Below are positions 46,954 to 56,327 of a DNA stretch of 64,000 nucleotides, piece after piece. Location of the stretch: NCBI GenBank assembly GCA_003988855.1, contig QYAI01000026.1, positions 124,001 to 188,000 of the forward strand, in the 5' to 3' direction. A program made the translations under genes and the position numbers. The notes below the pieces were generated by a model. That model searched no databases and had not been told where the DNA came from. It was given only the letters and a program-made list of their open reading frames with translations. This DNA is from Arachnopeziza araneosa. Taxonomy: Eukaryota; Ascomycota; Leotiomycetes; Helotiales; Arachnopezizaceae. The stretch's first letter is position 1, and each line of letters starts with the position of its first letter.

Positions 46954-49367
46954 ATGTCGGATCGGGAATTTGCTGGTGAGTTCCATTCTTCTACTCTGCT
47001 GGCTTAGTTTTGGGTGTGACGCGCCAACCCTTTCGCTTTATGTTTTTTCGTTCGGCAAATGGTGGTTATCAGAGACGCTTGGGAAGACTTCCAGTAGTTC
47101 TTGGAAGAGATGAAAGCGGTAGATGCGTCGTTGCTTCCTTCGCCCCGGCCACAACATCGATAGTCCTTGGCATTATTCCTGGAGCAACTCTGTGCCCTGC
47201 ACGACATGATTGTCAAAGCCGGAGCAGACTTTATACAACTAAACTTCGGGCGGCTGGCTGTTATTACATTGTTACAACATGCAGTCGTTCTATCATACTT
47301 TCCTCAAAAGTATTACTTCGAGGTGTCTTTTCACCAATAGCTACTTTTAACGACCTGGAGGCAACCTCAACAGCTTTGACCTTGAGTCTGGAAGCTTCAT
47401 ATAGGCGACATTCTTGCTTGCTTCATCTCAACCACAAACCAGGTCAAATTATATGAATTCGAGAATCATGTCTTGTAACCTTCTTCGTCAACCATCCCCG
47501 CCAGAGTTTGAGGCCCATTCCACAGGCAATTGTCAGACTGTTTCTTGTCCATACTGCCACGGTTCTAGATACACAGAGTGTCAGCCATCAGAACGCTCTA
47601 GCTCAACACCTTGTCTCACACTTCTCCAGCCAGGTGATCCATACTTGGAATGTGAAGATTGTATCAGCAAAACGTACGGTTTAGATATGACTGAGCACAA
47701 GAGACCTACAAGTCTGTGCTTTGATAGGCTTGCTACCAACCAGCAGGCTCCAGAACGTGTCGACGCCCCTTATTCGCCACCAGCCACAGGTTGGAGTCTG
47801 ATTGCAAGCGACGATCAACACTTTCAAGAACCGCGAAGCACAGGTTGGACTTCAACTTTAGACAATGGAATTCCCAGTCGAGTTTTGCAGGCTCCAAGCT
47901 GTTCTCCAACATCGAACGATGCTAGGTCGGGTCGCCTTCTACCGGCTCCTGGTCGGTCATCATTCCCAGAGTATTATGGTGTTTTCCAAGCATATCGAGA
48001 TGCTCTGCAACGAGGCGAAAGATTAGAACAACTTAGGGCTCGTTTTGAGGCATGCCTTGTTTCTGAGCATCACCACCCACCTCAACTCAGGTTGGGTCAC
48101 TCTCTTAAGGGAGCTTCCATGTGCCCTATTTGCAAAACGCAATCAATAACCATCTCTCAAGATGGGGTACTCAAGAAATTTCCATCCCCTCCGTTGACTA
48201 GTGGATCCTCCCAGATTTAAGGTCCAAAAATGCTTTCCACCGCTCAATTTCCATGTACCAGCATTAGTGCTTCAACAAAAATGCCGTGTAATATGGCCTT
48301 TGAAACGCTGTATGACCTACGATTGCATCAGAAAAGCAGCCACTATTCTGAAGAAAATCACATACACATGTCATTTGTGTCCAAAATACTACAGCAAAGA
48401 CAATACTTTTACTCGCCACTTGCTAAAAGACCATTGGCTACATCGGAACGAGAGCCAATCTCAGAGCCAAACTCGACTGCACAAGGAATCCGCATAGATT
48501 TCTTCGATTGCTACATACTGAATTTTTCCATTTCTAGCATGTTGACGTCTACTGTGTTCATAACCAAGAGTATGTAACTAATTTAATTTTCTAGGCAATG
48601 ATGACCTATCGTTACCAAAAGGTGAGAACTCTTCTCTTAAATTTGAAATTGTATTGTTCTTGAGGACTGTGGGACTACTCCTCATATCGCATCTGCGGTT
48701 GGGCTTCATATCTCGAGACCTCTTATCGAAGTGGTCTCGGTAAAAATCCTCAAATCGCGCCTTCTGCATTCACCTTCAACTACCACGGAGGTGTTTGAGT
48801 ATTCACGCCAAATAATTTTCATGAATCATACACGATAAAGCCATGGCCAACTACATCAGATATCCCTGGCAGCGACCTCCCTCTCCTATTATGGCACCTC
48901 GTCGTCCACATGCAGAGATTGTTAGAGAAGCTGCTAACGTCCATCTTCCAACAGCTACCGTCCAAAAGATTGTTACTGAGATCCTTCCGCCATCCTCCGG
49001 TATTGGCTTCACGAAAGATGCGCGAGACCTCCTAATTGAATGCTGTGTCGAGTTCATCACACTCATCTCTTCCGAGGCGAACGAGATCAGCGAGAAGGAG
49101 AGCAAGAAGACTATTGCATGTGAGCATATCACGAGGGCTTTGGAGCAATTAGGGTTCGGTGACTATGTACCGGAGATCTTGGAGGTCGCATCAGAGCACA
49201 AAGAGCAGTTGAAGGCAAGTTTCATTAACACTTCTTTGCATCAAATCTAACTATCATAGGGCCGGGAAAAGAAAGCCAACAAGCTCGAACAAAGCGGTCT
49301 GTCTACCGACGAACTTCTCAGAATGCAGGAAGAAGCATTTAGGGATGCGGCTCAGAGACACGGTTGA
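46954..49367 (+). CDS. ncb2: Negative cofactor 2 subunit beta (Dr1)
   Basis: Four exons: 46954-46975 (22 nt, MSDREFA+G), 48595-48621 (27 nt, NDDLSLPK), 48955-49214 and 49260-49367; 138 aa, the normal size. The histone fold runs from ATVQKIVTEILPPSSGIGFT to EHITRALEQLGFGDYVPEIL. NC2-beta pairs with NC2-alpha, binds TBP on promoters and represses or tunes RNA polymerase II initiation. Intron 1 is 1619 nt and contains a decayed zinc-finger gene; intron 2 is 333 nt and ends with a textbook branch site and acceptor (gctgctaac ... ttccaacag); intron 3 is a GC-AG intron (aag|gcaagt). An alternative start at 48843 (MANYIRYPWQ) exists in the exon 3 frame, but its extra residues do not resemble the family while the two small exons restore the conserved N-terminus exactly. 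Confidence 0.9.
47414..48498 (+). pseudogene. Decayed C2H2 zinc-finger gene inside NC2-beta intron 1
   Basis: An open frame at 47414-48217 (Cys/Pro/Ser-rich, plausible ATGs 47453 or 47468) ends at TAA 48218-48220. The same frame then continues with a C2H2 finger: Cys at 48254 and 48287, core CNMAFETLYDLRLHQKSSH. The next finger, CHLCPKYYSKDNTFTRHLLK with its second His following, starts at 48369 but lies in a different frame, with no room for an intron between the two. So at least one stop and one frameshift separate the parts. A 55-nt intron (gtactc to atttaag) could bypass the stop and reach finger 2, but would leave finger 1 out of frame. Such fungal proteins are usually nuclear regulators. 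It is transcribed in the same direction as the host gene. Confidence 0.6.
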
Positions 49368-50101
49368 TGCTTTCTCTGCATATCTCGTTTCCTCTATTGG
49401 CTTTCTGCATGGTTTACGGGTCGCCCTTTTCTTTGATGCATAGCTAGGTAGCTGGCGTTCTTGATTTTCTACTCGGATTTCTGAGTAGGACATGAGGGGG
49501 AAGGAATTGACCTTGTGGATAGACAGCATATCAAATCAAGCGATGTTACTACATGACCTGTATTCATGTTGTTCTTGCAACATACCTGACTATCTGATTG
49601 ATTGCCGTTGATATCAAGTACTGCGTAGATTTTTGTCTATATCTGTCTTACTTGAAAAAGTATACGAATATGCAATTCGTACCTGACCATATCTAAGCAG
49701 ATTGTTCCTGTGCCTCGAGGCTACGTCTCGAAGCGAGTAAATTAATCACACTAAAACAAGCGAGCCAGAGTTACTCTTTGTTAATACTAACAAGCATTTA
49801 CAGATGTATTGGTTCTATCGAATAGATAGGCGTAAAGTTCGTATGTTTTACTAGGTGTGCTCTTGAAATACCGATGTTTGAAGCCGTTTGTCCATCTCTG
49901 TGTGAAAGAACGAAGTTTAACAGGATGGTCTCTTAGGTTTAGGTTGGTACTCTCTAAATGAATAATTTGTTGAGAAAGAGAGAGGGTTTGAGGTTTGTTA
50001 TGTGCATTGATTATACGGAGCAGTCTTAGCCTCTTATTCCAATTCTAGTAGCCATATCAACCATCTCCCTTCAATTCCGAGCCCTCCCACCACAGCTCCA
50101 G
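49368..50101. other. Convergent 3' intergenic region
   Basis: Between the 3' ends of NC2-beta and the second aspartic protease. Nothing gene-like is seen. Confidence 0.4.
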
Positions 50102-51640
50102 CTACGAATCAGCCACTCCCGTCGCTGCCGCAGTCGCACACGTCCCCGTCACACTCGGAACAGCATTCACGCCCTCCCCAATAGCTACCAAATTCGTCCC
50201 ACAATTCGCCGCAGGGGCGAGATGTAAATTCGCATTATCTTGATCGTAGACCACGTACGCACTTCTCAGGAACGTATCCCCAAGAACATATGTCGGATCG
50301 CCATCTGCTGTCTCCATGACACCCAAGGCACACAGATTCACGTCTGCTACCCAGATGAATTGGTGATAGGGAACGGAAATGGTGGTTTTGCCGAAACGGA
50401 AATCTACACTTCCAGTAAGATTTCGGGAGGAACAGGGGACGGTATATTGTCCTGAGCCCACGGACGTTGCACCTGGAAAGAGGGAGACAATGGGTCGGAC
50501 AATAGAAGAGGGGAGCTGGGAGAGAGTGCCACCAGAGTCTAGAAAGACAGGTTGTGTCTTGTTGAAGATGATGGTTGGTTTGGGTTTGGTGAGGTTGGAG
50601 GGGGTAGTGATACCAACAGCGTCCATGTTAATCCAGTAGCGAGGATACCCATCTGGAGCAGCCGACGGTTTAATAATTGGGACTTTTTCCAGAGCACCTA
50701 TGAATTTCTTGGTGTCAATTCCACCGAATATTATGGAGCCGGAATCAGTATCGATGCTTCCAAGATCGAGGGAGAAGGCTCGCGATTGTGTGGCGTTTTC
50801 CGCAGCAAGAGTGTCAATGATATTGGGATAAGTAGTTCCAGCATTGATGGTACCCCAGCCAATACCCATTAGACCGGTATCGATATTAGCGGTTGCGGTA
50901 GCCACGCCGAATTGCTGACCGGTGATTTTGGCCGCTGTGATATAATTTAGCTTTCTATTCTTATTCTCATAATAAGGAAATTCATACAACCAAGCGTCAC
51001 GGTATCAGTGTAGAAATCCCCATATGCAGAACCAGATCCATAGGAGATATCTAACTTTGATCCCAGCAATTTGGCCGTCGTTGAATTATTGGGTGTGTAG
51101 CGTGGGAAGGCAGAGCATGTTGTTGGACGCTGGCCACTAGAGCAGGTTGGGTTGACCCATGTATCCGAACTACCAGTATCGAGAATGCAGGTCACCTTCT
51201 GAGGAGGTGTGCCTATGGCGACTGAAATGTGTTAGCTGTGACCATGAAATCTGAGGGGAAGGTGTACTGTGAATCAGATACTCTAGCCCATTCCCATCGT
51301 CGAATAGAGGAGTCGAAATCTGCCTCTTAGTACTCTTGGAGGTTGTCTTAAAGAGAGGTTTATGAGTTGTGGGCTGGAATAGTTAGCTAAGTTATTCATC
51401 TAGTCTCGAGCTGCCTTTAGATATTATTGAATGAGTTCCGCGAGTCTTTCTCGTGCTCAAAAGAACTGCTTTGAAGGAATCCAGCGTGAATGAGGTGAGA
51501 GATTTGCGTACCACAGCTGTAATTGGCAGCTTTATAATTTGATCAGTTGCAAGTATATCTCGTGCAGGAAGCGCAGTTGAAATGGATGGCGCCACCAATG
51601 CACCGAGAAGGAGAGAGGTAACCCTAGAATGAGTTAGCAT
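50102..51640 (-). CDS. Secreted aspartic protease, family A1 (OPSB/yapsin-like)
   Basis: Exons about 51640-51467, 51373-51268, 51221-50991 and 50934-50102; 447 aa. A signal peptide (MLTHSRVTSLLLGALVAPSISTA) is followed by a propeptide with a KR site (STKRQISTPLF). The catalytic aspartates are in CILDTGSSDTWVNP and PVFLDSGGTLSQLP; the flap is DISYGSGSAYGDFYTDT. The second active-site motif has DSGGT rather than the usual DSGTT, which still keeps Asp. Cysteines CSSGQRPTTC near the N-terminus suit the small loop disulphide of this group. No C-terminal GPI signal follows TGTCATAAATGVADS, so secretion rather than wall anchoring is likely. The exon 1/2 junction is the least certain, because its donor (gttctt) is weak; the other junctions are canonical and keep frame. 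Confidence 0.88.
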
Positions 51641-52717
51641 TTTTAGGAGATAGGTGTAAGTATGTTTGATGGTTGAGAATAAAGGCTCAATCTTTCAGAA
51701 ACTGGAGAATCCTCTGGTGCGTGGGACTCGCGACTTCCTTGTTTGCCAGCGCCGTCCCTCCAATAGAGCGCATCTCAATGCAAGACTGAGAGCTCAATCC
51801 CATCTCCTCAAGATTCGAAGAATTATTCCACTTACGAGATTCTCGCCATATTTCATTCAACTGAAAAATCACTCTCAGTCCCCAAAACGCAACTCCCAAA
51901 GAGTCGAACAAGACCCTCGACATTCTGTCCACACGGCGGGGACTTTATATGTAATTTCAACTCCATATCCGTTTATATATCCCCTAACAATATTGATTGC
52001 GATTCAATTAACCTAATCGACACGTTCTAGAACACATGTCGCTAACCGTAGAGTACTTAATCTGTCCGTCCTTTTTGTTTCAAGTGCACGGAGAATTGAT
52101 AAGATTATACATACTGTATTTGGTATTGATTTGATTGCTGTATCCGGATAAACGGGCGGTAGTACAGTCAACTACCGTGTTCCAATCATTTTGGCCTTGT
52201 GGCTTGGAGAGGGAGGTGTGCCTAAATAGGGTTTATGCATACGAGGGTATTGCCCTGGAGGTTGGATTGCCATTTTGGAACGAAAGAGAGATTGACTTGA
52301 TGGAAACATGTGGCTTATTTGTCGTTCGCCATAAGCGAAGAGCCTGCTGGCGAAATGAAACTTTGTGCGACTCCCTGCTCTACACTTGGCGTAGGTATGT
52401 TTGACGTATTTAGGCTTTGAGTGTAGGCCCATGTGATACAAAATGAAGCCGCTACCTAGGTAGTGTCCATATTGTTGAGTGTTCGGCAGAGATGCTGGTT
52501 TTGGCGCCGCATTTCATGCTTTGATAGTTTTGTTTCCAAACTCGGACATCGAGAGACAATAAGATGCTTGCTATAACGGGTAAAAAAAAATGGCACTTGC
52601 CATGGGTAGCAAAGTTAGGAGTATCTGCTAAGAAGAGGAGGTAGGTTCCAAAGGAGACTTTGAGTCGTTCACCTGTTTTCATCATTGTCAACGCATATGA
52701 TTGTCTCGAACATCCAC
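51641..52717. other. Intergenic region
   Basis: About 1.1 kb between the protease promoter and the 3' end of etr1 on the same strand. No gene supported. Confidence 0.4.
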
Positions 52718-53982
52718 TCAGGTATCTCCATATACGAATACACCTTTTCCGGCTCTAAACCCCTGGAGCGTCCCTTGAATAGCCTCCTTCAGGGTTGATT
52801 CTTCCGTTCCCCAGTCCCATCTCAACTCCTGAACAGGAATATCCTTGAAAGAGCCGTTTCTTGTCATCTCCAAAATCGCATCCACTGTCCTCTTCTTCTC
52901 GTCAGGATGTTTATCACTCCAAGTGCTGACCCAAAATCCCCTGAATTTGATATCATCGAAAATCAGTCTGCCAGTAGGTAGTCCGAGAGGTTGCCGCGAC
53001 ATTCCACCATATGTAACTAATGTTGCTTCCTTGGAAAGGTACTTTACCAGCGCGGCGGTAGGTTTTCCACCAACGCAATTTAATCCCACCTGGATAGAAT
53101 CTTTTCCCTGGTTTGTCCAATCTTTGACTTTTTCTCTGAAGCTTCGGTCCATTAATTCGTTCTCGGTGACAACCTGCGTAGCTCCCAATCCCCGCAGCTC
53201 GTTCTTCATTGCCTCTGTTGCAGCCTCATCAGGACGATCACGGATCACATTTATCGACTTCAAACCCCATAGCTTTCCCAATTGTATTGCAGCGCGGCCA
53301 ACACCGCTATTAGCTCCATTCTGAATAAACCAATCTCCGGCTTCGAGGTTTTCGAAATCCTTAAGCATACGATAGGCTGTACAAGGATTCACAGACACAG
53401 TACCAACTTGGATTGGTGTCAATCCATTCTTGTCTTCGATCTTTATGATGTTACTCTCTTCAGCTAACGTATGTGTTCTCCATGTTCCAAATCCAGTGTT
53501 CTTCATTATCACCCAGTCTCCTTTGGAAACGGACTTTATGCTCGACCCTGTGGAAATCACCTCGAAACAGCCTTCATTACCTGCTACAGCGCTGGGTGAA
53601 GATGTACCAAGGAGGGATGTAAATGGGGGTCTAGAAGGATAGACGCCTTGAATTTGGTTTATATCGGCGGGGTTGATTGGGGTTGCAAGAGTACGGAGGA
53701 GGAGGGACTTAGGAGGTAAGGAGGGAGAGATGGAGTGCGTGTGAAGACTATGCAGAGAATATTAGCAATCCATCTCATGCCTTCAAAAGAAGGCGAGACG
53801 GTAGGGAATACTGACGATAAGACATCTGAAGGCTCTCCATAATTGAAGTACACAAGAGCCTTGGCTTGCGTGTAGCCATAGGGACCGCTCTTATGCCTCC
53901 TACACACCAAAGGCGCATTCTGCGGCCTCAATTGTCTGCATAGACAGCTCGCGCTTGTCCTCGCGGCCCGTTGGAATGACAT
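52718..53982 (-). CDS. etr1: Mitochondrial trans-2-enoyl-thioester reductase
   Basis: Exons 53982-53816 and 53747-52718 (intron 68 nt); 398 aa. There is a basic mitochondrial presequence (MSFQRAARTSASCLCRQLR). The catalytic-site region NPADINQIQGVYPSRPP contains the conserved Tyr of Etr1/MECR enzymes. The nucleotide-binding stretch is FIQNGANSGVGRAAIQLGKL. The enzyme belongs to the zinc-lacking medium-chain dehydrogenase/reductases and catalyses the NADPH-dependent last reduction of mitochondrial fatty acid synthesis (type II), needed for lipoic acid and respiration. It ends RAGKGVFVYGDT. Length and motifs are complete. Confidence 0.94.
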
Positions 53983-54746
53983 GTTCAACTGTTGGTTAAG
54001 TTATGAAGCTGCCGAGGATGTCTTTAGTCGGGAGAACGGTATGACGTCTGGTTGGTGCTCAATTTATGCAAGGGGTTAAGCCACACTGCGGAATTTCCCA
54101 AGAAAGCATCCTCTGAGGGAACTTCTCGAACAATTCGATCTTTATCACGATAGTAGATAAGGTCTGCCGCAGGGCTGAGTAGTTAACTGGTTAATTGCCC
54201 GTTTACTAGATGGGATTGGTCAACAGATAAATGAGCTACGTAGTAATTGCTCTTTGTCCCAAAAATCTGGGATCTGGGGATTGAAGCTAGGAACTGATAA
54301 GTACGCGTGCTGAAGTCGATTTAAATCATTTCGCCTTTTTTCGCAGATAAGAACAAGTCACGGCAACAGACCTAGACGTTTGAATTGCTTTTACTACTAA
54401 TAGTGACAAAGGAATTTTGAATGACTCCCTCCCTCTCCCCAATTCACAAATACAACCATGAAGGGAATGTCTTGCCTAACAGTTGACAATCTTCCAACCT
54501 CGCACTGGTAGAAAGACGAATAGCAATACAAATCTGCAAACCAAGGAACACAGTCAAACGAATGTTGCTGCTCATCCGAGCCGGGTATCTCAATCTCAAA
54601 CTTAGGGAGCGAAGCTCTTGTCCCCTCAATAACAATTCTCTCCTTCCAACGCGGCGCAGAATCGAAACAACCTATGCCAGCATATGGTGACCATTCCACA
54701 TCAGCCATTATCGCGTGACAGTATCCAATGCTCGATCCTTCCTCTT
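53983..54746. other. Intergenic region
   Basis: Contains a 103-codon minus-strand frame (54397-54708, starts MADVEWSPYAG) just 39 bases below the stop of the next gene. It resembles nothing I know and may be 3' leader sequence, so it is not called. Confidence 0.35.
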
Positions 54747-55337
54747 CTATTTGATATTCTTGAACAACTCATCTGCTCCCAGGCTACCCTCATCATTCGG
54801 GATTTTCGCCTTCAATTGGTTCAATTCGGGCAATTTGGGCGGTGGGGGCGGGACCGAGAGATTCTCTTCTATCACCATGCTTGTCCTCATCCCTCCTCCT
54901 CCTAGCCGTCTGAACCAGCTCACACTTCTCTTCTGCGCGACGTGACCGGGAGTGAAGCCCATCGCGCTTTCTGGTCTGCCTACCCTCGCCAGATCCTCCT
55001 TCGAAGAATTAGCATTCATTCCATTGACGTAGTTTGCATTGAGCGACCGCTTGCTCAAGAATCGACGAATGCTGCTCGGTCTTTTGGAGCTGGCGGGACT
55101 GAGCGGCGCGTTCTCATAGCTTGCGCCATTCACGCCATTCGCCTTGGGAACTGTCGCAGATCCATTGAGCTTTAGCACAGTATTCTCAGCGCCTGTGGTT
55201 TTGGAAATTGGGGCCTGCGGTCTTTCTTCAACGGGTGAGGCGAGTGGAGGAGGTATGTCTGTCCCATCTGTGAGCGAGAAGTTCACGGGCTTGATCTGGG
55301 GGAGCTGGAAACGTCCATTCGCCTTAGTTGGTGGCAT
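54747..55337 (-). CDS. Hypothetical Ser/Pro-rich basic protein
   Basis: A single exon of 196 codons. The protein starts MPPTKANGRFQLPQIKPVNF and is rich in Ser, Pro and Asn, with basic motifs KRPSSIRRFLSKRSLN and QKRSVSWFRRLGGGGMR and a polyproline stretch (LSVPPPPPKLPELNQLKAK). No signal peptide, membrane span or folded domain is visible; it looks largely disordered. Sequences of this general shape, with RRFLSKRSL, occur as conserved small proteins in moulds, but I cannot assign a function. The polyproline and basic motifs could serve phosphorylation or SH3 binding; this is inference. A long CT- and AG-rich leader precedes it. Confidence 0.65.
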   Translation of the reverse strand: MPPTKANGRFQLPQIKPVNFSLTDGTDIPPPLASPVEERPQAPISKTTGAENTVLKLNGSATVPKANGVNGASYENAPLSPASSKRPSSIRRFLSKRSLNANYVNGMNANSSKEDLARVGRPESAMGFTPGHVAQKRSVSWFRRLGGGGMRTSMVIEENLSVPPPPPKLPELNQLKAKIPNDEGSLGADELFKNIK

Positions 55338-56327
55338 AGTTCCGTGTTTCTGTCGATGGGGCGCAATTGATTCCGGTTCTTGATTCTGCGACTATGGAAC
55401 TGATGCTCCTTCTGTCAAAGGAGAAGCAGATATCACCAGGGAAGAAATAGTTCTGTAGAGAGAAGGAATTTAGAGTGGCTCGTGCTCCGGTGGCTACCTC
55501 TTCGGGACGAGGCTCTCCTGGAGTTTATAGGGAAGAGAAGGACGATGATGGTTGAGGTTGATTCTCGTTGAATTTGTTTCCAAGGAACAGATAAGCGTTA
55601 CAGACAAATTATAGAGAAGAATGAGCGTGAAAGATATGCTGGTCTCGGGTTCTGTGTCGTTTGGTGGGAGTGAAGCATTCGGCCAATCACCGAAATGGAA
55701 GCTTCAACGGCGGCGGGGACCAAGGCTAAATTGAAAACGGTCGAGCAAACAGCGAACAATGCGGTGATCACGCAGATGATCACAGATGATCAGGATAGGT
55801 CCGGATGTCAGAACGGCAAAGGATGATGATGAATAGATACCACCCATTCTTTCGGTATCCCTTCAAAAAGTAAGGTTTGTGAGGAAAGAAAAGTCACGTG
55901 GATATTGTGAAAAGGGGTAACGTAAGTCTTCGAAAGGAAAGGGGATCCGAAAGCTTGCCCCTGCTCTCCGCAGGACTGTTTGGTGTGAACATACTGATGA
56001 ATGTATAGCAAGCCTCGAGGCGGATTTCATTCGTACTCCTATTCGAACAATCTGCCTTGTAAAGTCGACCTAACTTTGCATATATCCAGCGAGCAGCGAA
56101 ATGAGATTTGTCCGCTCAGCAGCAGATATTTGTCCTAGATGACATTTTCTGAGCTTAACAGCTATATATTCTGTAAATATGTCACTATCATTATCTTGCT
56201 TTAGATGAAGAGAGATATGATTTGTTGGATTTTGGATCCAACTTAAGAGGCTTTTCAGCCCTCCCAGGCTTTTGCTCTGCTTTTTGCTAGAATCCTCCCC
56301 TACCATCCTCGCCTTGCGCGCTTCATC
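55338..56327. other. Divergent intergenic region
   Basis: Lies between the Ser/Pro-rich gene (-) and the HET pseudogene (+). It contains an RTCACGTG site at 55894. No gene supported. Confidence 0.4.
55894..55900 (+). promoter_or_regulatory. RTCACGTG-type E-box
   Basis: TCACGTG preceded by G, about 560 bases upstream of the minus-strand hypothetical gene. Function inferred. Confidence 0.25.

Noticed and set aside
47010..47456. 148-codon frame at the start of NC2-beta intron 1
   Set aside because: No homology and no link to the zinc-finger frame; probably part of its old promoter or chance.
48843..48954. Alternative NC2-beta start MANYIRYPWQ
   Set aside because: The added residues do not resemble the family, and a perfect branch site and acceptor lie just before exon 3.
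54397..54708. 103-codon minus-strand frame
   Set aside because: Directly below another gene's stop on the same strand, no recognised motif; could be its 3' UTR.
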